From contig NZ_CP040094.1 in the NCBI RefSeq assembly GCF_013343235.1, positions 504,501 to 568,500 on the forward strand: 64,000 bases of DNA, given 5' to 3'. Shown in pieces: positions 26,223 through 36,234 of the stretch; the stretch's first letter is position 1; each line of letters opens with the position of its first letter. The notes under the pieces were generated by a model, which saw only the letters and a list, made by a program, of their open reading frames with translations, searched no databases and had not been told where the DNA came from. The stretch is from Nostoc sp. TCL240-02 (GTDB lineage: Bacteria > Cyanobacteriota > Cyanobacteriia > Cyanobacteriales > Nostocaceae). The translations under genes and the position numbers were made by a program.

Positions 26223-26879
26223 TCAGCAAAGCTTGCCATTAGATATCACCACTTCCCTTAAATTCTCAGGCTGCGCTTCTAAGCTCTTGTCACCAAAATG
26301 CTGATTCATCAGCGCCGGAATTTGTGCCGCTTGAATTCGACTATGGCGTGTTTTATCTGGCATTACTAAGTTCGGTCCAGCTTTACAATTTTTCATGCAA
26401 CCAGTGCCCTTGATTGTAACTTGGTCTTCTAAACCGCGATCGCTTAAAGCTGCCTCCAACGCCTGACAAACTGCTTTACCACCGCGTTTCATACAATCAG
26501 ACTTTTGACACACCAAAATTGTGGCTTTAGCTTTAGCTGGCTTTACCTTGACATTATCAATAGATGGGGGTTCTTGTACTGGTGCGATCGTTTCAACTCT
26601 CCCCATGTCAGAACGCGCCGCCATTACCCGTTCAGCTTTCAGAGTGACAGTACCATCCTTCAAATCATGCTTTTTGTAACCAACAACTTGCAGCCAAGTC
26701 CCTGGTGGTAAGCGCAAGTCAAAAGCAGCCCGTAAATGTTTAGCTAATTTAATGTAAGACTCACCTTCATGAGTCCCCAGCATTAAGCCTTTAAGCTTAT
26801 AGCCATCTTTAATAACAAAATTTATAAATCTACCCTCAAGACAAAATTCTGATACTTCCATAGTGTGAGATGCACCCAT
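26223..26879 (-). CDS. (2Fe-2S) thioredoxin-like ferredoxin domain protein
   Basis: A 218-residue protein. The C-terminal half (about 117-200) is a thioredoxin-fold 2Fe-2S domain with four cysteines in the usual spacing: ILVCQKSDCMKRGG (the first pair) and GTGCMKNCKAGPN (the second pair). The N-terminal half (FCLEGRFINFVIKDGYKLKG... TWLQVVGYKKHDLKDGTV) is a beta-barrel-like domain common in cyanobacterial homologues. It probably transfers electrons or carries a cluster in the cytosol; partner unknown. AAAGGAGA eight bases before ATG 26879 supports this start. The minus-strand gene upstream (26938-27216) is 58 bp away and may be cotranscribed. Confidence 0.85.
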   Translation of the reverse strand: MGASHTMEVSEFCLEGRFINFVIKDGYKLKGLMLGTHEGESYIKLAKHLRAAFDLRLPPGTWLQVVGYKKHDLKDGTVTLKAERVMAARSDMGRVETIAPVQEPPSIDNVKVKPAKAKATILVCQKSDCMKRGGKAVCQALEAALSDRGLEDQVTIKGTGCMKNCKAGPNLVMPDKTRHSRIQAAQIPALMNQHFGDKSLEAQPENLREVVISNGKLC

Positions 26880-26937
26880 TTTTTTGATCTCCTTTTAACT
26901 AAGTACAAGCAATCAAGCAAGATATTCTCAGCAGCAG

Positions 26938-27216
26938 CTAAAAATTAGAACTGTTGTTAGCAATTTTCCAACAGCACTCAAGAGTCAAAATTTGCTCTTG
27001 ACGAGAGGCTGTTAATTGCCATATCACACTCCAAATTTGAACAGCCGTCACAGGAGAGCCAATTTCAACTTTCAATGGCTGGTTAGCTGTACAAGTACAG
27101 GGAATGTCTAACTCCTTTAGGCGTTGATAGACTTGCCAGCGATCAGCCCAATTCACCTCTACAAGGTGGTTGCTTTCTATTTCTGAACTAAACGATTTCA
27201 AGAGAATTGCCCTCAA
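26938..27216 (-). CDS. Small conserved hypothetical protein (Asr-type)
   Basis: A 92-residue protein with no membrane helix: VNWADRWQVYQRLKELDIPC, then TCTANQPLKVEIGSPVTAVQ and IWSVIWQLTASRQEQI. It contains CTC and ECC cysteine pairs. The sequence looks conserved and folded (alternating helix/strand) but I do not recognise a family. The first possible start is TTG 27216; there is no ATG further upstream in frame. Its place just upstream of the ferredoxin gene on the same strand suggests a shared transcript. Confidence 0.55.
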   Translation of the reverse strand: MRAILLKSFSSEIESNHLVEVNWADRWQVYQRLKELDIPCTCTANQPLKVEIGSPVTAVQIWSVIWQLTASRQEQILTLECCWKIANNSSNF

Positions 27217-27676
27217 AGTGCAACAAACTTGCAGTAATTACCGCGATTTAACTCTCTGCTTAGTGAAAGTTTTAGGAGTGTAACCTCTTAAAACCAGCAT
27301 ACCTTAAGTGCAAACAATTCTCATTAATTTTGGAAAAAAAAGTCAAACTTTTACAGCCATTCCATATTGAGAGGGGGAAGAGGTAGAGAGCAGGGGACAG
27401 AGGAGAGAGGTAATTTTAATTTTTATTCTCTCCCTTGCGCCCTGCCCCCTGCTTTTATTGGGAGATATACACATTTAAGTCGTGATGTCAATATTAATGA
27501 GAGATTTATGCACATTGATAGGTGTACCATCATCCAGCAAACAATAAACTTGAGATTATTAGTAAGCAAAAATACAAAATCTTGTGCTGGCAAATTGGCT
27601 TGCGCTTATTATTAAAATGTTAATATGTTGAGAATAAGCAGTTAAAATCTATAACTGTTAAAAAGAGAGGAACACA
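27217..27676. promoter_or_regulatory. Divergent intergenic region upstream of dps
   Basis: This 460-bp gap holds the 5' regions of the minus-strand hypothetical gene and dps. An STRR purine/pyrimidine hairpin lies at about 27367-27455 (GGGGGAAGAGG...CTCTCCC). Nearer dps, CAGTTA (27639-27644) and TAACTG (27652-27657) form a small dyad 20 bp before the dps start, a possible operator. An 82-codon frame here (27367-27615) shows no protein character. GAGAGGA at 27665 is the dps ribosome binding site. Confidence 0.4.
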
Positions 27677-28231
27677 ATGTCTGAAACGCAAACTTTGTTA
27701 CGAAATTTTGGTAATGTATATGACAATCCCGTGTTGCTGGATCACAGCGTTACTGCTCCAGTTACAGAAGGATTCAACGTTGTATTAGCTAGTTTTCAGG
27801 CACTGTATTTACAGTACCAAAAGCATCATTTTGTAGTTGAAGGCTCAGAATTCTACTCTCTGCATGAGTTTTTTAACGAAAGCTACAACCAAGTACAAGA
27901 CCACATCCATGAAATTGGAGAACGCTTGGATGGACTAGGTGGTGTTCCAGTAGCTACCTTTAGCAAGTTAGCAGAATTAACCTGTTTTGAGCAAGAGTCT
28001 GAAGGCGTATATTCCTCTCGCCAGATGGTGGAAAATGACTTAGCTGCAGAACAAGCTATTCTTGGCGTGATTCGCCGCCAAGCTGCTCAGGCAGAGAGTT
28101 TAGGCGATAGAGGTACACGCTATCTGTACGAAAAGATTTTGTTGAAAACCGAGGAACGTGCTTATCATTTGTCTCACTTCCTCGCTAAAGATAGCTTAAC
28201 TTTAGGGTTTGTCCAAGCGGCTCAAAGCTAA
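27677..28231 (+). CDS. dps: Dps-family ferritin-like protein, His-variant ferroxidase site
   Basis: A 184-residue Dps, which forms a 12-mer that oxidises and stores iron and protects DNA against peroxide. Family pattern: [23 protein letters not shown], then [14 protein letters not shown]. The ligands H51 and H63 and E82 are kept, but the position normally Asp (xDEIAER) is His78 (IHEIGER). A His-type ferroxidase centre has been described for one Nostoc punctiforme Dps (Dps4), and this looks like the same class. The 20-residue N-terminal extension is short. GAGAGGA precedes the ATG. A strong terminator follows. Confidence 0.92.
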   Translation: MSETQTLLRNFGNVYDNPVLLDHSVTAPVTEGFNVVLASFQALYLQYQKHHFVVEGSEFYSLHEFFNESYNQVQDHIHEIGERLDGLGGVPVATFSKLAELTCFEQESEGVYSSRQMVENDLAAEQAILGVIRRQAAQAESLGDRGTRYLYEKILLKTEERAYHLSHFLAKDSLTLGFVQAAQS

Positions 28232-28307
28232 AACTCTCCTAATCTAGATTTGTTTACCTAGACTGAAAGAAAAAGTTGGCAGCACGAACTCTTAAAATAT
28301 TATAAAG

Positions 28308-28346
28308 AATGGCAGAGAATGATACCTTTATTCCTCTGCCATTTTT
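28308..28346 (+). terminator. Intrinsic terminator of dps
   Basis: AATGGCAGAG (28308-28317) pairs perfectly with CTCTGCCATT (28334-28343), followed by TTTT. It lies 77 bp after the dps stop. Confidence 0.85.
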
Positions 28347-28760
28347 AATTTAAGTAAACATATCATCATAAGATTTAATCTTGTAAATATTTGGCAATTA
28401 GTATAGTTAATAAATATTTTTAGCTAATAAATTTATTTTGGCTAAATAAGCGGACAGATATATGCCATAATAAATTACCAATTTGTAGCAAATTTTTATC
28501 AAATTAAATAATATAAATTTGCAAAAGTTTTAAAGATTTGCTGGTAAAAATTAAATAGTATTTAGAAATACAAAATAATTCTTGGGTATTGAGCATTTGG
28601 GTTAGGGGAGAGGTAACAGCGAATAACCTGTACCCTATTCCCTAATTCCCACTCCTTTCATGTCATCAAACCTAGAAAACTTAATAATAAAAAGTACGAC
28701 AGGGTGTAAAGACCCTTAAAATAATCAGGATTTGTATTCTCATACTCCAAGGCAACGACT
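28347..28760. other. AT-rich region upstream of carB
   Basis: A 414-bp stretch of high A+T with many AAATTT/TAAATA runs and no reading frame of note. It should contain the carB promoter, but I could not single out -35/-10 boxes with confidence. CCCTATTCCC-like repeats occur near 28630. The carB start has only a weak upstream purine stretch (CAAGGCAACG). Confidence 0.4.
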
Positions 28761-31700
28761 ATGCCCCGCCGTGACGACCTCCGGAAGATTCTACTGTTAG
28801 GCTCTGGCCCAATTGTGATTGGACAAGCCTGTGAGTTTGACTACTCTGGCACTCAAGCCTGCAAAGCGCTGCGCGAAGAAGGCTATGAAGTAGTTTTGGT
28901 TAACTCAAACCCTGCAACAATTATGACCGACCCGGAAACGGCCGATCGCACTTACATTGAGCCGTTAACTCCAGAATTGGTCGAAAAAGTCATTGAGAAA
29001 GAACGCCCCGATGCTTTATTACCAACGATGGGAGGACAAACTGCCCTCAACCTCGCCGTTGCTTTAGCCAAAAATGGCGTGTTGGAAAAGTATGGCGTTG
29101 AGTTAATCGGCGCTAAACTGCCAGCGATCGAAAAAGCCGAAGATCGAAAACTTTTTGGTGAAGCAATGGCCAGGATTGGGGTAGCTGTGTGTCCTAGCGA
29201 CACAGCCGAATCTTTGGAAGAAGCCAAAGCGGTTGCTCGTCAAATTGGTAGTTATCCCCTAATTATTCGTCCAGCTTTCACTATGGGTGGAAGTGGCGGC
29301 GGTATTGCCTACAACCAAGAAGAATTTGAAGAAATGGCACAGGTAGGTATAGATGCCAGTCCTGTTTCGCAAATTCTCATTGACCAGTCTTTACTGGGCT
29401 GGAAAGAATATGAACTCGAAGTGATGCGTGATTTGGCAGATAACGTGGTGATTATCTGTTCCATCGAAAACCTTGACCCTATGGGCATTCACACCGGGGA
29501 CTCAATTACTGTCGCTCCCGCGCAAACCCTTACTGATAAAGAATATCAAAGGCTGCGGGATATGGCAATTAAAATCATCCGCGAGATAGGTGTGGAAACT
29601 GGCGGTTCTAATATTCAATTTGCCGTTAATCCGCTTAATGGGGATGTGGTGGTAATTGAGATGAACCCCCGCGTTTCCCGCAGTTCGGCTTTGTCTTCCA
29701 AAGCCACGGGTTTTCCCATCGCTAAAATGGCAGCAAAGCTAGCTGTGGGCTACACCTTGGATGAAATCAAAAATGACATCACCAAGAAAACTCCCGCGTC
29801 CTTTGAACCGACAATTGACTATGTGGTGACAAAAATCCCCCGTTTCGCCTTTGAAAAATTCCCCGGTTCTGACCCAGTGCTGACAACCCAAATGAAATCT
29901 GTCGGCGAAGCGATGGCAATTGGGCGGACTTTCAACGAATCCTTTCAAAAGGCACTGCGATCGCTCGAAACCGGACGTGCTGGTTGGGGTTGCGACAAAG
30001 CCGAAAAATTACCCAGTGGTGAACAAATCCGCGCCCAATTGCGGACACCTAACCCCGATCGCATTTTCGCTGTGCGTCATGCCTTGCAGCAAGGTATGAC
30101 TATTGAAGAAATCTATGAACTGACTGGTATTGACCGATGGTTCTTAGATAAATTACAGCAACTCCTAGATGTCGAAAAATTCCTGAAGCGGACACCTTTG
30201 CAGCAATTGACAAAAGAGCAACTTTATGAAGTGAAGCGGGACGGATATAGCGATCGCCAGATTGCTTATGCCACCAAAACCACCGAAGATGAAGTTCGCG
30301 CTTACCGCAAGTCACTAGGAATCATCCCAGTTTATAAAACCGTAGATACCTGCGCGGCTGAGTTTGAAGCCCTTACCCCTTACTACTATTCTACCTACGA
30401 AGAAGAAACAGAGGTAATGCCCGCAACCAAGCCAAAAGTGTTGATTTTGGGTGGTGGCCCCAACCGCATTGGACAAGGAATTGAGTTTGATTATTGTTGT
30501 TGTCACGCCGCCTACGCCTTGAAGGATGCGGGGTATGAGACGATTATGGTCAACTCCAACCCAGAGACAGTTTCGACAGACTACGATACCAGTGATCGCC
30601 TTTACTTTGAGCCTTTAACGAAAGAAGATGTTCTTAACATCATCGAAACTGAAAATCCAGTTGGGGTAATAATCCAGTTTGGCGGACAAACCCCGCTAAA
30701 GTTGGCTATCCCATTACAAGAGTTTCTGAACAATGACACATCAGGACTGCTGACTAAAATTTGGGGTACATCCCCAGATTCCATCGACATGGCAGAAAAC
30801 CGGGAGCGGTTTGAAAAGATTCTCCAACAGTTAAATATTGCTCAACCGCCCAATGGAATTGCGCGGAGTTACGAAGATGCGCTGATTGTTGCCAAACGCA
30901 TTGGGTATCCGGTGGTGGTGCGTCCTAGCTATGTATTGGGAGGACGGGCGATGGAAATCGTTTATTCCGATACTGAGTTGGAACGCTACATGAGCTTTGC
31001 GGTACTCATAGAACCAGAACATCCGATTTTGATTGATAAGTTTTTAGAAAACGCAATTGAAGTTGATGTCGATGCGATCGCCGATCATACAGGACAGGTG
31101 GTAATTGGCGGTATTATGGAACACATTGAGCAGGCTGGAATTCACTCAGGAGATTCCGCTTGTTCTTTACCTTCCATTTCCCTATCACCAGCAGTTCTCA
31201 ATCAAATTCGCACTTGGACGGTGCAGCTAGCACAAGCGCTTTCAGTCGTTGGGTTGATGAATATCCAATTTGCTGTTGTTGGTGCAAGTAGCTATTCTCC
31301 CCAAGTTTACATTTTAGAAGCCAACCCCCGCGCCTCTCGCACCGTACCATTTGTATCTAAAGCAACAGGTGTACAGTTAGCGAAATTAGCATCTTTAATC
31401 ATGTCGGGTAAAACCTTAGAGGAGCTAGGCTTCACCGAGGAAGTCATTCCAACCCACATTGCTGTAAAAGAAGCAGTATTACCCTTTAATAAATTCCCAG
31501 GAACTGATACAATATTGGGCCCAGAAATGAGATCCACTGGTGAAGTGATGGGGATTGACAGCGACTTTGGCCGGGCCTTTGCCAAAGCAGAACTGGGTGC
31601 TGGGGAGCGTTTACCACTGACTGGAACTGTATTTGTATCAATGAGCGATCGCGATAAAGCTGCTGCTGGTGCTGTGGTGAAGGAGTTTATCGATTTGGGC

Positions 31701-32024
31701 TTTACAGTGATGGCTACCCTTGGTACACGGCGAGTTCTTCTTGAACAGGGGTTAAATATTGAATTGGTGTTAAAACTCCATGAAGGCCGTCCCCACGTCT
31801 TGGATGCAATCAAAAATAAAAAAATCCAACTTATTATCAACACACCTTCCGGGGAAGAAGCCCAGACTGATGCTAGGTTAATTCGTCGCACAGCCTTGGC
31901 TTACAAAATTCCCATTATTACTACCATAGCTGGCGCAAAAGCTACCGTCGCCGCCATCCGTTCTTTACAAAATACAACTTTGGACGTAAAAACCATTCAG
32001 GAATACTGTCCGATTACGAGGTAG
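28761..32024 (+). CDS. carB: Carbamoyl-phosphate synthase, large subunit
   Basis: A 1087-residue enzyme making carbamoyl phosphate from glutamine-derived ammonia, bicarbonate and two ATP, for arginine and pyrimidine synthesis. The two homologous halves are visible: [20 protein letters not shown] at the start and [20 protein letters not shown] near residue 570, each opening an ATP-grasp unit (QTALNLAV.. and QTPLKLAI..). The C-terminal MGS-like allosteric domain begins at [13 protein letters not shown]. Length is normal. No carA is in the window. It may feed arginine to the cyanophycin pathway at 0-3 kb, but the genes are not linked in an operon. Confidence 0.98.
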   Translation: MPRRDDLRKILLLGSGPIVIGQACEFDYSGTQACKALREEGYEVVLVNSNPATIMTDPETADRTYIEPLTPELVEKVIEKERPDALLPTMGGQTALNLAVALAKNGVLEKYGVELIGAKLPAIEKAEDRKLFGEAMARIGVAVCPSDTAESLEEAKAVARQIGSYPLIIRPAFTMGGSGGGIAYNQEEFEEMAQVGIDASPVSQILIDQSLLGWKEYELEVMRDLADNVVIICSIENLDPMGIHTGDSITVAPAQTLTDKEYQRLRDMAIKIIREIGVETGGSNIQFAVNPLNGDVVVIEMNPRVSRSSALSSKATGFPIAKMAAKLAVGYTLDEIKNDITKKTPASFEPTIDYVVTKIPRFAFEKFPGSDPVLTTQMKSVGEAMAIGRTFNESFQKALRSLETGRAGWGCDKAEKLPSGEQIRAQLRTPNPDRIFAVRHALQQGMTIEEIYELTGIDRWFLDKLQQLLDVEKFLKRTPLQQLTKEQLYEVKRDGYSDRQIAYATKTTEDEVRAYRKSLGIIPVYKTVDTCAAEFEALTPYYYSTYEEETEVMPATKPKVLILGGGPNRIGQGIEFDYCCCHAAYALKDAGYETIMVNSNPETVSTDYDTSDRLYFEPLTKEDVLNIIETENPVGVIIQFGGQTPLKLAIPLQEFLNNDTSGLLTKIWGTSPDSIDMAENRERFEKILQQLNIAQPPNGIARSYEDALIVAKRIGYPVVVRPSYVLGGRAMEIVYSDTELERYMSFAVLIEPEHPILIDKFLENAIEVDVDAIADHTGQVVIGGIMEHIEQAGIHSGDSACSLPSISLSPAVLNQIRTWTVQLAQALSVVGLMNIQFAVVGASSYSPQVYILEANPRASRTVPFVSKATGVQLAKLASLIMSGKTLEELGFTEEVIPTHIAVKEAVLPFNKFPGTDTILGPEMRSTGEVMGIDSDFGRAFAKAELGAGERLPLTGTVFVSMSDRDKAAAGAVVKEFIDLGFTVMATLGTRRVLLEQGLNIELVLKLHEGRPHVLDAIKNKKIQLIINTPSGEEAQTDARLIRRTALAYKIPIITTIAGAKATVAAIRSLQNTTLDVKTIQEYCPITR

Positions 32025-32033
32025 TACGGAGTA

Positions 32034-32145
32034 GGGGAGTAGGGGGCAAGGGGAGAAGGGAGCAAGGGGACAAGGGGGACAAGGAAAATAACTATACTCA
32101 ATTCCCAATTCCTAATTCCCAATTCCCAATTCCCAATTCCCAAGA
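32034..32145. repeat. STRR repeats downstream of carB
   Basis: GGGGACAAGGGGGACAAGG-type units are followed by AATAACTATACTC and tandem AATTCCC heptamers. The junction AATAACTATACTCAATTCCC also occurs at 61503-61522, marking a second dispersed STRR type. From 32146 to 32561 no gene was seen: AT-rich DNA presumably holding the sigma factor promoter. Confidence 0.75.
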
Positions 32146-32561
32146 AAATTAAGTAATTGTTATAAGAGAATGACTATAGTTCTCATTAGAGATATCTTAG
32201 CAAATATGAGGAAGCTTATGTTCACCAAATAATTTCTGAAATTGACTTATAGTCAGCCTTTAGAGAGAGGGCGATATTACATGAACTGGAACAACCAGGA
32301 AATTTAATGTCTCTATATAGCCAAAACATTCTCATAAATGTTACAATTATTAATAAGACTCCAATAAAAAATGTTTAAGAAGCTACCTTTTATCTAACTG
32401 TAGATACTTGTGAAAAGTAGGAAATAACTGTAACTTTTAGCAGTTAAGAAGCCTAAATTTGTTTATTATGAGCAGCCGAATTTATCGGGCGCGTAAGTTG
32501 CAAACCATACATGGGTTCCCAGTTTGACTGGGTAGCACCCTAACAAAGCATCTATCCCTGA

Positions 32562-33560
32562 ATGACCCTACCGCCAAACCCATCATTACCAAAGAGTAGC
32601 GCCATGAAGACCGCTCAGACAGCCACAGACCTCGTGCGGACTTACCTGCGTGAGATTGGCCGTGTGCCACTCTTAACACACGAGGAAGAGATTTTTTATG
32701 GTAAACAGGTGCAACGTTCTTGTACTTTGCACGAATCAAGAGAATCTCTTGCCACCCAGTTAGGTCGTCAACCGACTTTAGAAGAGTGGGCCAAAGCGAC
32801 AAAGTTAGAACCAGCAGAATTGAACGAAGCGATCGCTGATGGTGAAATTGCCAAGCGTAAAATGGTAGAAGCCAATTTGCGGCTGGTAGTTTCGGTTGCT
32901 AAAAAGTACATCAAGCGCAACGTCGATTTACTGGACTTGATCCAAGAAGGTAGTATTGGTATGCAACGCGGCGTAGAAAAGTTTGACCCTACGAAAGGGT
33001 ATAGATTTTCTACTTATGCCTATTGGTGGATTCGACAAGCTATTACTCGTGCTATAGCCGAAAAAGCTCGTACCATTCGGCTGCCTATCCATATTACTGA
33101 GAAATTAAATAAGATTAAAAAGGCACAGCGCCAATTGTCTCAAAAGTTGGGACGCGCTCCGACAGCTGGTGAACTAGCTCAAGAATTAGAATTGACCCCC
33201 AAACAAGTACGAGAGTATCTAGAAAAGGCGCGTTTGCCGCTTTCTTTGGATTTGCGGTTGGGTGATAACTACGACACAGAACTAGGAGAAATGCTGGAAG
33301 ATCCAGGAGCATCTCCAGAAGAGTTTGTCATGCAATCTTCCCTATCTTATGACTTAGATCGCCTGATGGGTGATCTTACACCGCAACAGAGGGAAGTAAT
33401 CACGCTGCGCTTTGGTTTAACTGATGGGCAAGCGCTGACTTTGGCTAAAATCGGTGAAATACTGAACATCAGCCGAGAAAGAGTCCGACAAATTGAGCGG
33501 GAAGCTTTAACCAAACTTCGCAAGTCTAAAGCCAACATGGGTGAATATTTAGCAAGTTAG
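32562..33560 (+). CDS. Group 2 RNA polymerase sigma-70 factor (SigB/C/D-type)
   Basis: A primary-like, non-essential sigma factor. Region 1.2 ([22 protein letters not shown]) is followed by region 2 ([19 protein letters not shown]... [21 protein letters not shown].. [14 protein letters not shown]), region 3 and region 4.2 ([20 protein letters not shown]). There is no long N-terminal region 1.1, so it is not the housekeeping SigA. By gene order beside carB it would be SigD of Anabaena, as I recall it. ATG 32562 gives 332 residues; ATG 32604 ([10 protein letters not shown], preceded by AAGAG) would give 318 and is a good alternative. A 26-bp palindrome follows the stop. Confidence 0.92.
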   Translation: MTLPPNPSLPKSSAMKTAQTATDLVRTYLREIGRVPLLTHEEEIFYGKQVQRSCTLHESRESLATQLGRQPTLEEWAKATKLEPAELNEAIADGEIAKRKMVEANLRLVVSVAKKYIKRNVDLLDLIQEGSIGMQRGVEKFDPTKGYRFSTYAYWWIRQAITRAIAEKARTIRLPIHITEKLNKIKKAQRQLSQKLGRAPTAGELAQELELTPKQVREYLEKARLPLSLDLRLGDNYDTELGEMLEDPGASPEEFVMQSSLSYDLDRLMGDLTPQQREVITLRFGLTDGQALTLAKIGEILNISRERVRQIEREALTKLRKSKANMGEYLAS

Positions 33561-33563
33561 GAG

Positions 33564-33589
33564 TAGAGACGCGATTAATCGCGTCTCTA
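33564..33589. terminator. 26-bp perfect palindrome after the sigma gene
   Basis: TAGAGACGCGATTAATCGCG and its continuation TCTCTA form a perfect palindrome centred on ATTAAT. It lies three bases after the stop. It shares the GTAGAGACG motif with the repeats at 17274 and 22395. A second imperfect stem, AGGAGTGAGGAG with CTTCTCACTCCT, follows at 33598-33634. Either could end the transcript. Confidence 0.65.
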
Positions 33590-33819
33590 GAGGAATTAGG
33601 AGTGAGGAGTTTTTAATTAACTTCTCACTCCTTACTTTATTTGTTAGGGTGAGAAAATACGCCGACTTTGGTACGGTTACACCTACTTCCAACAGAAAGC
33701 GAGGCTGTTACATTAGTTGACAGGAAGAAACAACAGCTAGCTAAGTCAAATCCAAAAAAGACATTTAGTATTAAAGTCACAAGCACCGTAGCCAGTAGTG
33801 GTAGTTAAGGAGCTAAAAA

Positions 33820-34164
33820 ATGAGTAACCCATCCAATCGTGTCTCAGAATTTTTCAATAGCGAATCAGAAACTAATGATTTACTATGGCAGTATGTTAAA
33901 TCTTTGAGTCCAGAGACAGTTACCCAGCTATCTAAACCTACATCTGCCGAAGTTTTTCAGGTGATGGAACGGAATATTACAGGATTATTGGGTAATCTAC
34001 CTTCAGAACATTTTGGTATTACCGTCAGCACCAGTCGGGAAAGTCTAGGTCGGCTTTTGGCATCTGCTATGATTAGTGGTTATTTCTTGCGTAATGCTGA
34101 ACAGAGAATGAATTTTGAATTAGCCCTACAAGGAACTGAAACCAACACCACCGAAGTTGACTAG
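33820..34164 (+). CDS. DUF760 domain protein
   Basis: A 114-residue soluble helical protein: NDLLWQYVKSLSPETVTQLS, EVFQVMERNITGLLGNLPSE, TSRESLGRLLASAMISGYFL. This matches the DUF760 family, found across cyanobacteria and in chloroplasts, with no firm function. TAAGGAG at 33807 is a strong ribosome binding site. A perfect hairpin follows directly after the stop. Confidence 0.85.
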   Translation: MSNPSNRVSEFFNSESETNDLLWQYVKSLSPETVTQLSKPTSAEVFQVMERNITGLLGNLPSEHFGITVSTSRESLGRLLASAMISGYFLRNAEQRMNFELALQGTETNTTEVD

Positions 34165-34165
34165 A

Positions 34166-34192
34166 AATATAGAATTTATCAAATTCTATATT
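34166..34192 (+). terminator. Perfect hairpin after DUF760 gene
   Basis: AATATAGAATTT (34166-34177) and AAATTCTATATT (34181-34192) are perfect complements with a 3-nt loop, two bases after the stop. AT-only stem without a T-run, so of moderate strength. Confidence 0.65.
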
Positions 34193-34341
34193 GTTGTTGG
34201 TCTAATTGCTAGCTACAGTCACGGCTATAGGAATTAAAAATAAGCCTCTGCGAAATCTTTGACCCTAATTCCCAATAATTATCAGCTAGATTTTTTTAAA
34301 TATCCAAAACAGTGACAAATTAAGGTTCAAAATTAAAAAAT

Positions 34342-34380
34342 CAAAACTCGGCAGAGTTCAAACTAGTCTGCCGAGTTTTG
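34342..34380 (+). terminator. Intrinsic terminator-like hairpin upstream of mutT
   Basis: CAAAACTCGGCAGA (34342-34355) pairs perfectly with TCTGCCGAGTTTTG (34367-34380) around an 11-nt loop. It lies 33 bp before the mutT start, so it either ends upstream transcription or forms part of a mutT leader. Confidence 0.7.
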
Positions 34381-34412
34381 TTGTTAATTATCTCCCCTAT
34401 TGTCAATCAATT

Positions 34413-34865
34413 ATGAGTGAAACCAGTTCTTTCCCGCCCCATAAAATCATTGGTGTTGCAGTCATTTGGAATGACCAAAAGCAAATTTTAATCGATCGCC
34501 GTCGTCCAGAAGGAGCAATGGGTGGTTTATGGGAATTTCCTGGGGGTAAAATCGAGCCTGGTGAAACTATTCAAGAGTGTATTCAACGGGAAATTTCCGA
34601 AGAACTAGGAATAGTAATTGAAGTGGGAGAGCATTTGATTACTATTGACCACACTTATACAAATTTGCGCGTTACCCTCACAGTACATCATTGCTGCCAT
34701 GTTACAGGCGTTCCTCAACCTTTGGAATCCGATGAAATTCGCTGGGTAACTTTGGAAGAACTAGAGCAGTTTACCTTTCCGAAAGCAAATACTCAAATTA
34801 TTGCTGCTTTAAAAAGGGAATTGGAAATTGGGCATGGGGCATTGGGCATTGGGCATGGGGAATAG
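34413..34865 (+). CDS. mutT: MutT-type 8-oxo-dGTP diphosphatase
   Basis: A 150-residue Nudix protein that cleans the nucleotide pool of oxidised dGTP. The Nudix box is complete: GGKIEPGETIQECIQREISE followed by ELGI. Upstream, GVAVIWNDQKQILIDRRRPEG fits the MutT subgroup, and ESDEIRWVTLEEL follows. The last 13 residues, EIGHGALGIGHGE, are coded by GGGCATT heptamer repeats, so the gene end has been overwritten by an STRR; the natural end was probably near KRELE. Confidence 0.9.
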   Translation: MSETSSFPPHKIIGVAVIWNDQKQILIDRRRPEGAMGGLWEFPGGKIEPGETIQECIQREISEELGIVIEVGEHLITIDHTYTNLRVTLTVHHCCHVTGVPQPLESDEIRWVTLEELEQFTFPKANTQIIAALKRELEIGHGALGIGHGE

Positions 34866-34937
34866 GAAAGAGTTTTTTAATACTTATGCCCAATGCCCAA
34901 TGCCCCATGCCCCATCCCCCATTCCCAGTTCTCAATT
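34833..34937. repeat. STRR heptamer block overlapping the mutT 3' end
   Basis: GGGCATTGGGCATGGGG units (34833-34862) are followed by the inverse CCCAATGCCCCATGCCCCAT (34888-34910) and further CCCAGTTC-type units. The two halves form a long stem. The mutT stop codon lies inside the first half. Confidence 0.8.
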
Positions 34938-35026
34938 CCGTAACAATCTATTAATTGCATCAGGTTGAGTCCCGCAATTTTCTACAATAGGCGCAGAGAC
35001 TTTGATTAAAGGTGTCAGCAATATCA

Positions 35027-35491
35027 ATGCCTAAAACCGTTGCCGATGTGATGAGCCGCGATCCGATTGTTGTTCGTGCGGAAACTCCACTGAAGGAAGC
35101 TATCCAAATTCTCGCAGAACGCCACATCAGTGGACTACCTGTTGTGGATGATGTCGGAAAATTGGTGGGCATTATCTCAGAAACCGATTTGATGTGGCAA
35201 GAAACTGGTGTTACTCCACCTGCGTACATTATGTTTCTTGATAGCGTTATCTATTTAAAAAATCCTGCTACTTATGACCGTGATTTGCATAAGGCACTAG
35301 GGCAAACCGTTGGGGAGGTGATGAGTAAAAACCCGCTCGCAATTTCCCCTAATAAAACTTTAAAAGAAGCCGCTACAATCATGCACGATCGCAGTGTTCA
35401 CCGCTTGCCAGTACTTGATGGCACAGATCAAGTAATTGGTATCCTCACTCGTGGTGATATTATTCGGGCAATGGCAGCAAGTCAAGATTAG
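35027..35491 (+). CDS. CBS-domain pair protein
   Basis: A 154-residue cytoplasmic protein with two CBS domains: VADVMSRDPIVVRAETPLKE...HISGLPVVDDVGKLVGIISETDL and VGEVMSKNPLAISPNKTLKE...SVHRLPVLDGTDQVIGILTRGDI. Such pairs bind adenosyl nucleotides and regulate partner proteins; the partner here is unknown. A 35-residue insert between the domains (MWQETGVTPPAYIMFLDSVIY) is usual in these stand-alone proteins. ATG 35027 is chosen; GTG 35012 is possible. Confidence 0.9.
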   Translation: MPKTVADVMSRDPIVVRAETPLKEAIQILAERHISGLPVVDDVGKLVGIISETDLMWQETGVTPPAYIMFLDSVIYLKNPATYDRDLHKALGQTVGEVMSKNPLAISPNKTLKEAATIMHDRSVHRLPVLDGTDQVIGILTRGDIIRAMAASQD

Positions 35492-35498
35492 TCAAAAA

Positions 35499-35530
35499 TA
35501 GAGACGCGATTAATCGCATCTGTCTTTTTT
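35499..35530 (+). terminator. Terminator between CBS gene and nblB-like gene
   Basis: AGACGCGATT and AATCGCATCT form a short stem (one G-U or mismatch) followed by GTCTTTTTT. It is a variant of the GAGACGCGATTAATCGCGTC palindrome at 33564, here with a T6 run, 8 bp after the CBS stop. Confidence 0.7.
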
Positions 35531-35557
35531 ACACCTTTGAAAATCAAGGATAACTAA

Positions 35558-36223
35558 ATGAGTATTACTTCGGAGTCTGTTAAGCAATTGCTAAGTTCTG
35601 AGGATTTAGGCGATCGCTTACGTGCAGTAAATCAAATCCGCCAACTGGAACCTACGGTTGGCTTTGAATTGATTCAAACTGCCATTAGCGATCGCAATTC
35701 CCGTGTCCGTTACTCGGCGGTGAGTCAAATGGATACACTCGGAACACAAGATTTACAATTATCTTTGGATATCTTGCGCGATCGCTTGCTTCATGACTCT
35801 GAAGTAGATGTACAAGCAGCAGCAGCAGATTGTATAGGCGCACTTCAATTACATGATGCTTTTGAAGACTTACAGGAGGTTTACCACAAGACTGATGAAT
35901 GGCTAATACAATTTAGTATCATCGCTACATTAGGAGCATTGGGCGATCCGCGAGCCTTTGAATTACTCAAAGAGGCACTCTCATCAGAAACCGAATTAGT
36001 GCAAACTGCTGCTATTAGTTCTTTCGGTGAATTAGGAAATCTAGAAGCAGTTCCTCTCTTAGCTCCTTATGCTACCAATCCAGACTGGCAAATGCGTTAC
36101 AGAGTTGTACAAGCGCTGACTCTTTTGGGTGGTGCAGAAGCCAAATCTATATTAGAAACTTTGGCTAATGATGAAGTCGAAGCGATCGCCACTGAAGCCA
36201 AAAATTCTTTACAATTAGTCTGA
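35558..36223 (+). CDS. nblB: HEAT-repeat protein, NblB-like (phycobilisome degradation)
   Basis: A 221-residue protein made of HEAT-like repeats: GDRLRAVNQIRQL, NSRVRYSAVSQMDTLG, EVDVQAAAADCIGALQL, EWLIQFSIIATLGALGDPRA, ELVQTAAISSFGELGNLEA, DWQMRYRVVQALTLLGGAEA. This size and repeat pattern match NblB, which helps take phycobilisomes apart during nitrogen or sulfur starvation and is related to the CpcE/F bilin lyases. The gene order agrees with the Anabaena nblB I remember. CAAGGA precedes the ATG. Lyase-type CpcE/PecE homologues are an alternative. Confidence 0.78.
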   Translation: MSITSESVKQLLSSEDLGDRLRAVNQIRQLEPTVGFELIQTAISDRNSRVRYSAVSQMDTLGTQDLQLSLDILRDRLLHDSEVDVQAAAADCIGALQLHDAFEDLQEVYHKTDEWLIQFSIIATLGALGDPRAFELLKEALSSETELVQTAAISSFGELGNLEAVPLLAPYATNPDWQMRYRVVQALTLLGGAEAKSILETLANDEVEAIATEAKNSLQLV

Positions 36224-36234
36224 CAGTAGAAAAA

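Noticed and set aside
27300..27330. Fur box near CAATTCTCATTAATTTTGG before dps
   Set aside because: Too few matches to the Fur consensus to support.
27367..27615. 82-codon frame upstream of dps
   Set aside because: Begins in a purine-rich STRR repeat and has no protein-like conservation or ribosome binding site.
31307..31891. 194-codon minus-strand frame inside carB
   Set aside because: Antisense shadow of a highly conserved gene, low-complexity Ser/Pro composition, no ribosome binding site.
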